Shown in pieces: positions 50,701 through 59,550 of a stretch of 64,000 nucleotides of DNA. Positions within the stretch are counted from its first letter, which is position 1, and each line of letters opens with the position of its first letter. Source of the stretch: Lachnospiraceae bacterium. Its GTDB lineage: Bacteria > Bacillota > Clostridia > Lachnospirales > Lachnospiraceae. Below the pieces are notes generated by a model, which saw nothing but the letters and a program-made list of their open reading frames with translations, searched no databases and was not told where the DNA came from. Position numbers and translations under genes: made by a program. The stretch spans positions 62,001 to 126,000 of the forward strand of contig JAEENO010000041.1 in assembly GCA_016283755.1 (NCBI GenBank), given 5' to 3'.

Positions 50701-52023
50701 CTTAATCCCACTGTTCCCGTTATAACATATAAGACCCAGTGTGTTAGAATAAGTGCATATCCATAAGTTACCGTTATTATCTTTGTTTACGCCTCTTATT
50801 CTTGCACTTCCGATAAATGAAGTGAGATCATTCTCTATAACACTGTTATCCGAGCCAAGTATTCTAAGACCATTATCTGTACCTATATATAACTTTCCGT
50901 TGTATAGACAAGTCGCATTAACAACCTCGTTTTCGAGCCCCGCTGCATCGAAAAGATCAACGAAATTATTAGCTACTATCTTCATAACACCCATCGTAGA
51001 TGAGGCAACCCATATATTGCCTTGATAATCAGATGTAGTCATTTCTATACCACTGTCAAACGGCAGGTTCTCGATAATCTCAAACTCACCCTTTTCATTA
51101 AGATAACCGATTTGACTTATGGACGAAACCCATATTCTTCCGCAGTCATAACTTATCCAATGAATTTCCTCAAGAGGGGCTACCGATATTTTCTTCAAAC
51201 TGCTTATATCGCTTCCGAACTTACCGTAATATAATGTCCCCCTGCCGCATAGATATACATATCCCGCGCGGTTTCTGTCTGCAAGTATACAGGTTATTTT
51301 CTCTAACCCAAGGTCTGAGCTTTTATATGCCTTAATAACCTTTTCACCTATAATTTCAAATAGTATTCCATTCTTCGTCTGCCCGTAGATTATTCCGTTA
51401 CTGTCCGATTCAAGTTTAAGAATACGCTCATCGTTAAGACGCTCATCATCTATAACATGAAGAGTATTATCATTATCCACATAACATACTCCGGCTGTTG
51501 TTCCTATATATACATCTCCGTTATCATCCTCTGCAAATACACGTATGGAGGAAGAAGGCAATCCATCTTTATAAGTGATATGCGTGTTCTCATTACCATC
51601 TATGATAACGACTCCATTATCATTAGTTCCCACAAAAATTCTGTGCCTGCTGTCCTCAAAAAGGCCCCTTCCGCTTGTAAGCCCGTAAGATGTATCGAGT
51701 CTCTCAAATGTGCTGCCGTCATATTTTATTATTCCGCTATATCCGCCGATCAATACATAACCGTCGCTTGTACCGATAATATAATTCGCATCCGATGTCG
51801 GAAGACCATTGCTTGCATCGTAAACTTCAAAAGTATATCCTTTACCTTCTATCCTGCCTGTTACAGCATATCCGCCGCCTATATAAGAAGTCTCGTCATC
51901 TTCACTTGTAATAATATCATTGGTGCTTTCTGCGATTACATACGAAAAACAGGCCGAATATCCCATGAGGAGTGATATTACAATAAAGCAAGCAGCTATT
52001 CTTTTGATATTACGCTTAAACAT
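47782..52023 (-). CDS. Propeller-type hybrid histidine kinase (Reg_prop, Y_Y_Y, HisKA, receiver, Hpt)
   Basis: A 1413-residue giant sensor. A signal anchor (residues 8-30) is followed by about 650 residues of two-component propeller repeats (for example TYKDGLPSSSIRVFAEDDNG and TTKDGMPSNEVRCLVSSVDG), a Y_Y_Y domain to about 770 and a membrane helix at about 778-794. Inside the cell are HisKA with His near 829 (ANMSHEIRTPINTI), HATPase (DTGIGVKEEDMDKLF), a receiver near 1080-1200 (VLVVDDTPMNLSV; VVLLDHMMPGMDG), an Hpt domain (IKVHALKSSARIIGA near 1280) and a final helical module. Such sensors usually detect carbohydrates and are best known in Bacteroidetes, where they end in AraC; here there is no DNA-binding domain. 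AAGGAGG precedes the ATG. Confidence 0.93.
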   Translation of the reverse strand: MFKRNIKRIAACFIVISLLMGYSACFSYVIAESTNDIITSEDDETSYIGGGYAVTGRIEGKGYTFEVYDASNGLPTSDANYIIGTSDGYVLIGGYSGIIKYDGSTFERLDTSYGLTSGRGLFEDSRHRIFVGTNDNGVVIIDGNENTHITYKDGLPSSSIRVFAEDDNGDVYIGTTAGVCYVDNDNTLHVIDDERLNDERILKLESDSNGIIYGQTKNGILFEIIGEKVIKAYKSSDLGLEKITCILADRNRAGYVYLCGRGTLYYGKFGSDISSLKKISVAPLEEIHWISYDCGRIWVSSISQIGYLNEKGEFEIIENLPFDSGIEMTTSDYQGNIWVASSTMGVMKIVANNFVDLFDAAGLENEVVNATCLYNGKLYIGTDNGLRILGSDNSVIENDLTSFIGSARIRGVNKDNNGNLWICTYSNTLGLICYNGNSGIKTYTTKDGMPSNEVRCLVSSVDGSVLVGTNGGLAVIKDGRVVRTIDDSDEIRSTVFLTVEEGEDGEIYIGTDGDGIYVIDGDNIRKIGRDEGLTSDVVMRIRKDTKRSIYWLITSNSIEYIRNGSVTEIKSFPYNNNYDMYFDDKDNAWIISSYGIYVVDIESLIKDEVSDYRLYTIANGLTATPTSNSYSALSSSGNLYIACRTGVCEVNINSFTEDRLKVKVGVNSVYCGDEKVLPNEKGEYIIPSLTGRIRITASILDYTLINPLVKVFIEGHENEGLTVRRSKLQPLEYTGLPYGNYVLHIQVMDASGENTIIDETYSIVKKPRFMELRAFRVLLIILIAIIAGLIVWRVMKITVIKRQYEEIREAKDEAERANTAKTRFLANMSHEIRTPINTIMGMNEMVLREDASGVPKHYFMSMVNYALDIRGAAESLLGLINDLLDMSKIESGKMHLVEQEYDVQEMLRTIVSMIRVRSAEKELNFDVSIDEILPRRLYGDMGKIKQVVLNLLTNAVKYTEKGGFILSVELEKRENDDCVVRFSVKDTGIGVKEEDMDKLFTAYTRLDEERNSGIQGTGLGLDISRRFAELMGGSLVCKSVYGQGSEFIFTVSQKIIDREPIGLFVEHDENEVKGPYIPKFVAPDADVLVVDDTPMNLSVIKGLLKPTKIFVTTAASGEECLEKIKETKFNVVLLDHMMPGMDGIETMAKIREFDKELPVYALTANAASGEDFYKSKGFNGYLSKPIDSEMLEKTIMKHLPPEMMEKATEADAIMDLTEIPEKYSFIYKTEGITVEDGIKNSGGISSYIVSLKNFKDTIEENAKVIKDAYDAGDIRLYTIKVHALKSSARIIGANELSHLAEELENAGNAGDRNFIDLNTEKALNDYYSFLDKLSGMDDEDDGEGKEEIAAEELKSAYEALKDYCESMDYDSAEMIFEELSKYKLPKEDADKVKELKALLKKLDWDTMEELIAK

Positions 52024-52038
52024 TGAATACCCTCCTTT

Positions 52039-54174
52039 CTAGTTCTCATCATTATATTTTCTTAATATGAATTTAACTTCATCAAGCGATTCCATAAGAA
52101 CTTCAACGCACTTTTCATCAAACTGCGTTCCTTTTCCTTCTTCAATAATCGTCAGTGCCTTCTCAAGCGAAAATGCAGGCTTATATACACGTGGAGACGT
52201 CAGCGCATCAAAAACATCCGCTACTGCCATTATCCTTGCAGAAAGCGGAATAACTTCACCGTGAAGTCCTTCCGGATATCCCTTACCGTCCCATCGCTCA
52301 TGATGGTAAGCCGCCATATTTCTCGCTTCTTTAAGATAGTTCTCGCCCTCAACCATACCGATCGCGCGCTCTATTATCTTCCTACCCGCAGTCGTATGGC
52401 TCTTCATGATTTCAAATTCTTCATCTGTAAGCTTACCGGGTTTATTAAGTATCTTATCGGATATATTAATCTTACCGACATCGTGGAGCGGTGCAGATCG
52501 TACTACGTCAGATATAAACTTCGGTGTGATCTTACCTGCATAATAGCCTTTCTTTCTAAGACCTTCAACTATGATTCTTACATAGGCCGCCGTTTTCTGA
52601 ATATGAGCACCCGTATCAGAGTCACGGTTTTCAACCATATCCGCCATTGTAATAATAAGACCATCCTGCATCTTGGCTGTGGAATCAGACAATCGCTTAA
52701 TGCTTCGCATCTGCTCTGACTGACTTAATGTCATCTGGCAAATTGAATCATAGAGCTTTTCAACCTCATCGCCTGTTCGTATCTCAAGGGCTCGTATTCT
52801 TTTTACATCTTCTTCAATCTGTTCTCTTGTCTCCGTCTCATAAGAAAAGCCATCAACACATTCCGCAATACTGCTTATCGGAAATACTGTATATATTTCA
52901 GTTATCCAAATGCCAAACGAAATAATAAGAAGGAAAAAACCTGCCAGTATAAGAGCAGCTTTGATAATAAACAGTTTCATATAATCAGCCATATACATAA
53001 GTGATACATCTGCGCAAGCATAACATACTGTACGGCCGTTTTCTTTCTTAACAGGATAATATACAGTTCTAACCCATCCGCTTATGTAATCCGAATCAAT
53101 AGGTTCTATCTCTTCACCTCTTAGCAAAGCGTCTATATAAGGGTAAAATGCTTCCTCAAATTCTATCTTTTCACCCGGTTGATAAGCAGGAGTATCCTCA
53201 GTTTCCACATCAAAAACAACATAACATCCGTCTTCCTCAACCTTTAGAACATAAAGATACATGGCATCCGTTATGCTCTTCTTAATTCTTGTCAAAAGCC
53301 GCTCCGTTTCCTCATATCCTTTTGCGTCACGACCATATTTCAGATAATCATCAACCTTTTCCGCATCGATTATATCTGCTGCAAACTTGGCCGCATTCAG
53401 CGCATTCTCGGTTTTTTCCAGCTTCTCGTTATCATAATACAGGCGCGTACCGATCCAACCCGTAACAATTACGAGCACAATTGTTATTGCGATAATTGTA
53501 AGAGTCATTCTTACACGCAAAGAAAACTTAAGCTTTTTACCCCATTTTCGTATAGACTTAAGTTCAGCATCGGTAAGCGGGCGCTGTTTCCAGCCACTGT
53601 TTCCGAAACTTTCGATAAATTTCTGTGGAAGTATAATCATGAAAAGACATACTACAAGTGTCGTAATGCCTTTATCCAGAACATTCAACAATATATTGGT
53701 TATAAGAAAAGCCCAGAATACGTGCATTCCCATAACACCTTTAAAATAATCGGAAATACCCGCTATAACTGCTCGCTGGCTTCCTCCAAGCAAAAACCAA
53801 TGGATTACGGCAGTTGTAACACCAACAAAGAAGCCGAGGCAAACCACAAAGATAACTGTTTTTCTTACTCTCCTAAATGAATACTTATAGACAAAAAGTC
53901 CCGCGAAAACTGCCGTGAGGGCATTGATTGAACCGAAATAGATAGCATTCGAATCAAATATCATACATATGACGTTAGTCAACATACCAACAAGAATACC
54001 CGGGAAAATTCCGCCAAGCGCTGATGCCGCTATTGTTCCGATTGTATCCAAAAATAAAGGCAACCCCAAGCTATTCGCCATGTATGCCGGTAATACGTTC
54101 ACTAAAACACCTATAAAAATAAGCAAAAACATTCGAATACGGCTATAATTGGTTGCCGATATATGCTTCTTCAC
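52039..54174 (-). CDS. HD-GYP phosphodiesterase with ECF-S-like membrane domain and extracytoplasmic sensor
   Basis: A 711-residue protein. The N-terminal 190 residues form a six-helix membrane domain resembling substrate-binding (S) components of ECF vitamin importers (LGLPLFLDTIGTIAASALGG near residue 38). A membrane-bounded extracytoplasmic region of about 150 residues follows (about 250-400, Cache-like), then a helix, a coiled-coil linker and a complete HD-GYP domain: PLHDVGKINISDKIL, YHHERWDGKGYPEG and MAVADVFDALTSPRVY. I place the start at a GTG at 54174 because GGAGG lies eight bases before it; an ATG at 54198 has no ribosome site. It heads a three-gene operon with the propeller kinase and the degenerate HD-GYP protein. 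Confidence 0.87.
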   Translation of the reverse strand: MKKHISATNYSRIRMFLLIFIGVLVNVLPAYMANSLGLPLFLDTIGTIAASALGGIFPGILVGMLTNVICMIFDSNAIYFGSINALTAVFAGLFVYKYSFRRVRKTVIFVVCLGFFVGVTTAVIHWFLLGGSQRAVIAGISDYFKGVMGMHVFWAFLITNILLNVLDKGITTLVVCLFMIILPQKFIESFGNSGWKQRPLTDAELKSIRKWGKKLKFSLRVRMTLTIIAITIVLVIVTGWIGTRLYYDNEKLEKTENALNAAKFAADIIDAEKVDDYLKYGRDAKGYEETERLLTRIKKSITDAMYLYVLKVEEDGCYVVFDVETEDTPAYQPGEKIEFEEAFYPYIDALLRGEEIEPIDSDYISGWVRTVYYPVKKENGRTVCYACADVSLMYMADYMKLFIIKAALILAGFFLLIISFGIWITEIYTVFPISSIAECVDGFSYETETREQIEEDVKRIRALEIRTGDEVEKLYDSICQMTLSQSEQMRSIKRLSDSTAKMQDGLIITMADMVENRDSDTGAHIQKTAAYVRIIVEGLRKKGYYAGKITPKFISDVVRSAPLHDVGKINISDKILNKPGKLTDEEFEIMKSHTTAGRKIIERAIGMVEGENYLKEARNMAAYHHERWDGKGYPEGLHGEVIPLSARIMAVADVFDALTSPRVYKPAFSLEKALTIIEEGKGTQFDEKCVEVLMESLDEVKFILRKYNDEN

Positions 54175-54277
54175 GACTTTATCCTCCGTCTCTACCATAG
54201 GCAGACATAATTCTCATACGTACCATAGTACAAAATTAGAGTTATGAAATCGTGAACTTATGAAGTTTTTTATGTGG

Positions 54278-55408
54278 TTAATTCTTGATTCCGAAATATT
54301 CATCCAGACCGTTGGCAATACCGGTTACCATCTTCGTCTGGTAATCCGCCGAAGCCATAAGACGATCTTCATCAGGATTCGTCATATATCCCATCTCTAT
54401 GATCGTAACGGGAACTGCACACCAGTTGATTCCACTCATGCTGTCAGTCTTCCAGACTCGCTCTTTTCTGCATCCCGTCGCGGAGACGAAATTATTAAGA
54501 ATCGCTTCCGAAAGTGCATAGCTTTTGTCAAATAATTTACCGTTATAAGGGTTACTTGCTGTCTGGCATATTGTCATCGCTCCGTGAACGGATGTATCGT
54601 CCGATCCGTTTGCATGAATTCGTATAAAAGCGTCTGCATTGGCATTATTAGCTATTGCTGCGCGCTCGGAATTACTTATATTGACGTCATTTGTGGTTCT
54701 TACCATTATTACGGTGTAACCGCGGTTCTCCAACTCCGCCTGAAGTTTAAGAGCTACCTGAAGATTAAGTTCATACTCGTTAAGCCCACTTGTAGGACCA
54801 TATGTTCCTGCGGCAACCTTAGGCTTGGTTTCTGTTGCTCCCGGACCAATAGGTTCTCTCTCATTATTGGCATGTGCCTGATGTCCTGCATCTATACATA
54901 CAACATATCCTGTATTCTTAGGCTCGTCCTTTGAAAGATATTCACTGCAGATATAGTAATACTTACCATCAATAATAATCTTAGTCCAGCCATTCTCGTC
55001 TTTTACGGCATTAACTTTTTCGCCTCTTTTTAAAGAGCAGATCCTGTCACTGTCTGTTGTAGGTCTTCTTCTTACATTAACTTTGGTTGTAACATACATT
55101 ACATATGTATCTACATTACCATGAACCGTGTTGTCGTCCTCATTACCGTTACCGGTATTACCCGTATTGCCTTCGGAAGTGCCGGTGTTATCATCAGATT
55201 CCCCCGTGTTATCGTCATTCTCTGAATTACCTTCACCTTCATCATCTTTATTATCTTCTGAAGGTTCTTCCTTATCTCCCGTATCCTCAGACTCTTCCCG
55301 GTTAACAATTTCGGTGAGCCCTTTAAATTTCTCTCCTGCTTTAGAACCGAGGAAAATAACCGCTCCCAAAAAGCATATCAATATAACCGCAATGTATAGC
55401 TTTTTCAC
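54278..55408 (-). CDS. N-acetylmuramoyl-L-alanine amidase with SH3 domain
   Basis: A 376-residue cell-wall hydrolase. An N-terminal membrane anchor (residues 4-21) precedes a 60-residue Glu/Asp/Asn/Gly-rich linker, an SH3_3 domain (about 100-160, [14 protein letters not shown]) and an Amidase_3 domain. Zinc ligands and catalysis are readable: [37 protein letters not shown] and [13 protein letters not shown]. It cuts the bond between muramic acid and the stem peptide. The start is a GTG with AAGGAG before it. It begins 21 bases after the Cache-HD-GYP gene, so the pair is an operon, linking dinucleotide signalling to wall remodelling; that link is inference. Confidence 0.92.
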   Translation of the reverse strand: MKKLYIAVILICFLGAVIFLGSKAGEKFKGLTEIVNREESEDTGDKEEPSEDNKDDEGEGNSENDDNTGESDDNTGTSEGNTGNTGNGNEDDNTVHGNVDTYVMYVTTKVNVRRRPTTDSDRICSLKRGEKVNAVKDENGWTKIIIDGKYYYICSEYLSKDEPKNTGYVVCIDAGHQAHANNEREPIGPGATETKPKVAAGTYGPTSGLNEYELNLQVALKLQAELENRGYTVIMVRTTNDVNISNSERAAIANNANADAFIRIHANGSDDTSVHGAMTICQTASNPYNGKLFDKSYALSEAILNNFVSATGCRKERVWKTDSMSGINWCAVPVTIIEMGYMTNPDEDRLMASADYQTKMVTGIANGLDEYFGIKN

Positions 55409-55429
55409 AATAATACTCCTTAATCTATC

Positions 55430-57382
55430 CTATTCTCTGTACTCTCTTAAAATATCCCTGAGCGCTTCTCTTGCAATTGCCTCGTTAAGCGGTTTACTTA
55501 AGTAGTCTACAATACCTGCTTTCTTAATTCTGTTAAGAATCTCCGTACTTTTATCCGAAGTAAGCATTATTGCAGGGATATCATATTTCTCCCGGATTCT
55601 CTCATAAAATGCAAAACCATCGGTATCCGCAAACATAATATCCGTTATAACAAGTACTATTTCCGCACCTTTCAGTATCTCCAATGCCTGTCGCTCAGTT
55701 GAAGCCGCAATAATATTAAATTCCGCGGACTTATCGGATATACTCTGAAGAATCGCTACGTTCTCCGCATCATCTGAGACAACAAGCACATTCCTGATCT
55801 TGGCTTGACGCTGCCTATATTCATAAGTTGCGTCCTCGTCCATGATCTTAAGCATAATATCCGCTATCTCCGGGTCAAACTGTGTTCCTTTACCCTTAAC
55901 AATCTCGTTCCTTACAACATCCTGCGGCAATGTCTTTCGATAGCTTCTCTCGCTTGCCATTGCATCATATGCGTCCGCAACCGCAATAATTCTGGCTATT
56001 TCAGGAATATTGTTACCTGCAAGTCCATTAGGATAACCGCTTCCGTCATAATGCTCATGGTGATACTTTGCGCCAAGGCCAACTCTTTCATCATCATGAA
56101 TATCACGCAATATATGATAACCGCTGGTCGGATGAACTTTTATCTGATCGAATTCTTCTTTGGTAAGCTTGCCCGGCTTATTAATAACATCTTCAGACAC
56201 GCATATCTTGCCTATATCATGAAGAATTCCCGAATAATAGATAACCTGCTGTTCTTCCTCGCTTTTACCCATTCTTCGGGCTATTTCCACAGCATAGTCC
56301 GCAACTCGCTGCGAATGTCCGCTTGTATAATGGTCTTTTGCATCTATTGTTGCCGCAAGCGAACGCGTGACATTCAGATTAATCTGCTGCATTCGCTGAA
56401 GATTTTCGCGCTCTTTTTCCTGAACATTGAGCTTATCAAGTGCATAAGCAAGGAATATGGATAGACCGATACCTATCACAACAGCAACCATCATAGCTAT
56501 CATGAAGCCCCGCATAAGACCTCCGATGCTTCGCATAAGCTCATCTCTGTCGGTTGCAATACCGACATACCAGCCCGTATTCTTCATCTTGGCAATAACT
56601 ATACCTCGGGTTACCCCATCATAATCCTTAAGATAAACCGTTTCTTTTGAACCGTCCAGAATATTCTCAACAACTTTACCGTATATAGGGTTTGGAACAT
56701 CCATTACGCCAACCGGAGTACCGTCATATATGTATTGATCGCTCGGATGTACGATCATTCCCATATTCTGATCTATTAAGAACGCATAGCCACCCGTTGA
56801 AACATCAGCATTGCTTACTATATCTATCAAGGTATCGACGAATACATCTATTCCGAGAACACCCTTTAATTCTCCGTCCTTATATATAGGCTTCGAAATT
56901 GTAATGATAGACTCATTCGAATCCGAATCCTTATAAGGTGTTGAATAATAAATGCCTCCCACATTAACGGCTTCTTTGTACCAGTCACGCTCATTAACAA
57001 AATCTACAGACCCATCCGGGATAAAATCGCTTGCACATACCATCCTGTTATCCGGATAAGTAAAATACACATCATATACATATTCATTCTTATTTAAACT
57101 ACGGTGAATATCTGCAAGATAATTATGAAAGGTATCATAATCGGCAGAATAGATCTCGTCAAGTGTAATCTGAGCAGAAAGAACTTCTACGGCGGTAGCA
57201 CGCGAATTAAGCCACGCAGTAAGCTCGTTGGCATACTTTTCCGCTGCAATACTGTAGCTATCCTCAAGCTGAGAAGACATAGTTTCCTTAGCCCGGTGAT
57301 AACCAATAGCAGAAAGCAATCCCGAACTAACCAGTACTACCATAACAATAAATATTGTCATCTTCGAACGCAGGCTTCTCAT
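55430..57382 (-). CDS. Cache-sensing HD-GYP phosphodiesterase with C-terminal receiver
   Basis: A 650-residue protein. Two membrane helices (about 8-27 and 290-315) bound an extracytoplasmic double-Cache domain (for example YYSTPYKDSDSNESIITIS near residue 148), which typically binds amino acids or other small ligands. The HD-GYP domain is complete: GILHDIGKICVSEDVI, YHHEHYDGSGYPNG and IAVADAYDAMASERSY. A receiver ends the protein (VLVVSDDAENVAI; acceptor Asp in LVITDIMFADTDG). It therefore takes both a ligand signal and a phosphoryl signal. GGGGGG precedes the ATG, and a good promoter lies 48 bases upstream of the start. Confidence 0.92.
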   Translation of the reverse strand: MRSLRSKMTIFIVMVVLVSSGLLSAIGYHRAKETMSSQLEDSYSIAAEKYANELTAWLNSRATAVEVLSAQITLDEIYSADYDTFHNYLADIHRSLNKNEYVYDVYFTYPDNRMVCASDFIPDGSVDFVNERDWYKEAVNVGGIYYSTPYKDSDSNESIITISKPIYKDGELKGVLGIDVFVDTLIDIVSNADVSTGGYAFLIDQNMGMIVHPSDQYIYDGTPVGVMDVPNPIYGKVVENILDGSKETVYLKDYDGVTRGIVIAKMKNTGWYVGIATDRDELMRSIGGLMRGFMIAMMVAVVIGIGLSIFLAYALDKLNVQEKERENLQRMQQINLNVTRSLAATIDAKDHYTSGHSQRVADYAVEIARRMGKSEEEQQVIYYSGILHDIGKICVSEDVINKPGKLTKEEFDQIKVHPTSGYHILRDIHDDERVGLGAKYHHEHYDGSGYPNGLAGNNIPEIARIIAVADAYDAMASERSYRKTLPQDVVRNEIVKGKGTQFDPEIADIMLKIMDEDATYEYRQRQAKIRNVLVVSDDAENVAILQSISDKSAEFNIIAASTERQALEILKGAEIVLVITDIMFADTDGFAFYERIREKYDIPAIMLTSDKSTEILNRIKKAGIVDYLSKPLNEAIAREALRDILREYRE

Positions 57383-57429
57383 CTTATTCCCCCCAAGGCC
57401 TTCGATGTGCCACCTAAGACTATAACCTT

Positions 57430-57458
57430 ATTCTATCAAATTTTTTAATACTATGCAA
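57430..57458 (-). promoter_or_regulatory. Promoter of the Cache-HD-GYP/amidase operon
   Basis: On the minus strand TTGCAT (57458-57453), a 17-base spacer and TAGAAT (57435-57430). Confidence 0.75.
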
Positions 57459-57475
57459 ATATTCATCTTATTAGA

Positions 57476-57504
57476 ACAGACAGGGTCATTTAAACCCTGT
57501 CTGT
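57476..57504 (-). terminator. Hairpin overlapping the end of bceB
   Basis: A perfect 11-bp stem ACAGACAGGGT/ACCCTGTCTGT with a 7-base loop spans the bceB stop codon. The sequence after it is only mildly T-rich, so termination strength is uncertain. Confidence 0.55.
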
Positions 57505-59550
57505 AAGAACTTTTGTATTAACTATTGATTTGCTGTTAAGGTAAGTTACGAGTAAGTATCCACCGTAGATAATTGCAAGGATTATTGATGTTGCCGCAAT
57601 CGACATTCCGATGCCATCGGTTCCAAATCCTTCAAGAACTTTTACCGCAAACTTCATTCCGAAGATGGAATGGATTATTGCTAAGGCCAGCGGTAAAAGG
57701 AAGAAGATTCCCGTCTGGCAGAAAAGCGACTTGTTAATAGTCTTTTCTTCTGCACCAATCTTACGAAGCATTTCATAACGAGGAATACTGTCCACGCTGT
57801 CGGATAACTCCTTTAATGCAAGGATTGCGCCGCTTGCAATAAGGAATACTATTCCGATGTATAATCCGAGGAAAGTGATAATTGCTGTCATTCCGACGGT
57901 TGAACCATAGATATCATTCTTTGTATCAAGGTAGCAATAACCTTCATCCTCTTTTTCGGAAACATATTCTTGAACTTTTTTATAGCTTGCAGTTATTTTT
58001 TCATCGATACCTATTTTCTCATTCTTTATTGTTGCATCGTAATTGCCGGTAAATATCATCGATACAATGCCTGTTTCGTCCACTATACTATCCGGCACTA
58101 TAATCATCCCATAATTCAGCGGTTGTGAACCGATTTCAACAAATCCGTCAATTGTATTATTATATTTTGGTTTTAGTTCATGACCGAAAATTGTAAGGGA
58201 ATCGGTATCTCTTAATATGTAATCGATATAGTGCATAATGACTTTATAATCACAAATTACAGCAAATTCATCACTTTCAAGCGCAATCTCTTTCATTCCG
58301 AATATATTTCGTAATGCATTATATTCACTTAATTTAACCAAAGATTCAACACCGGAAAAAAGCACAACCGCATCTTCTTCTTCATATTCTTCCTTATGAA
58401 CCCCAAGGAAGTCTTCATATGTAAATTCGCTGTCTCTATAAATCCCCAAAAATGTATATTCTTTAATATTTTCCGTTAACTTTTCCCCGCACTCGTTATA
58501 GAGTGATTCTATTTTATTTTCTCCCGGCTCTTTAGCTTCACCGTCAGGATAATTATATGTTATCTGAACATCCGCAGGACAACACTCTTTTAAATTCTTA
58601 TTCATAGAATTTCTTACGGTAAACGCCGAAGATAATGTACAGATTGTAATAAAAAGCATAAGACAGATGACACTCATGGAAAGTACCATGGTATTGATCT
58701 TACTTGAAATCTGTCTGAAGGTAAATGCATTTAAGCCTTTAAAATATGCCTTCTTCACCGACATTAATATTCTAAGCATAAGTCCCGATACCGACCAGAA
58801 GATAAGAACTGTTGTTACGGCTCCCATAACTATCGCTATCATAAGTCTGTTTTCATTTAACGAGTCAAAGTCAACTGTAACCTGATAATAAGCAGCTCCG
58901 AGTAAAACAGCAGAAATAATAAATATCGCTACACACAGATAGGGATTTCTCATGCTTATTTTTTCTGACTTTCTGCTGCTATTCATTAAATCAATAAGTT
59001 TCATTCGTGTAACTGCTACACCATTTAATAGCATTACCGCAAAGTACATTACAACGAAGCATACAACTGTTAAAATTAGCGCATCCGTCGAAATGCTGAA
59101 TTTATATGCTGTCATATCAGCTTCAAAAAGGCTTGCAACAAGCGCACTCATAAGCTGTGATGCCGCAATACCTACCAAAAGGCCCGCAACAAGAGAACCG
59201 GCACCTACTATAAGGCTCTCCATAAGAAGAATTGCAGAAATCTTTCTCTTGCCCATACCAAGCATCATATAAAGCGCGAACTCTCTGTTTCTTCTCTTCA
59301 TTAAGAATCTGCTGGCATACACTATAAGAAGTGCAAGTACAACGGCTACAAAAACAGAAACACCCGAAAGCATTGACTTTAAAAGTCCAACCACATCGTT
59401 GCTGCTGGCGGATACACGCATCATTGCAGCCTGACCGCCTACCGCATTAAATACATAGAAAACCGAAATTCCTATGATAAGTGTAAAAAAGTAAATTGCA
59501 TAATCTCTTATACTTCTTTTGATATTCTGAAGTGACATTCTAAACAACAT
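57490..59550 (-). CDS. BceB-like ABC permease for peptide-antibiotic resistance/sensing
   Basis: A 686-residue FtsX-type permease with ten membrane helices in the BceB pattern: one N-terminal helix, two three-helix groups, a large extracytoplasmic domain of about 200 residues between helices 7 and 8 (about 310-530), and three final helices. BceB proteins sense or remove antimicrobial peptides such as bacitracin and signal to a BceS kinase. The ATG at 59550 lies eleven bases after GGGAGG and overlaps the end of the ATPase gene; a GTG at 59562 would sit inside the ribosome site. Confidence 0.9.
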   Translation of the reverse strand: MLFRMSLQNIKRSIRDYAIYFFTLIIGISVFYVFNAVGGQAAMMRVSASSNDVVGLLKSMLSGVSVFVAVVLALLIVYASRFLMKRRNREFALYMMLGMGKRKISAILLMESLIVGAGSLVAGLLVGIAASQLMSALVASLFEADMTAYKFSISTDALILTVVCFVVMYFAVMLLNGVAVTRMKLIDLMNSSRKSEKISMRNPYLCVAIFIISAVLLGAAYYQVTVDFDSLNENRLMIAIVMGAVTTVLIFWSVSGLMLRILMSVKKAYFKGLNAFTFRQISSKINTMVLSMSVICLMLFITICTLSSAFTVRNSMNKNLKECCPADVQITYNYPDGEAKEPGENKIESLYNECGEKLTENIKEYTFLGIYRDSEFTYEDFLGVHKEEYEEEDAVVLFSGVESLVKLSEYNALRNIFGMKEIALESDEFAVICDYKVIMHYIDYILRDTDSLTIFGHELKPKYNNTIDGFVEIGSQPLNYGMIIVPDSIVDETGIVSMIFTGNYDATIKNEKIGIDEKITASYKKVQEYVSEKEDEGYCYLDTKNDIYGSTVGMTAIITFLGLYIGIVFLIASGAILALKELSDSVDSIPRYEMLRKIGAEEKTINKSLFCQTGIFFLLPLALAIIHSIFGMKFAVKVLEGFGTDGIGMSIAATSIILAIIYGGYLLVTYLNSKSIVNTKVLTDRV

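Noticed and set aside
54199..54277. Small AACTT/AAGTT hairpin after the amidase gene as a terminator
   Set aside because: The stem is five bases and on the minus strand is not followed by a T run.
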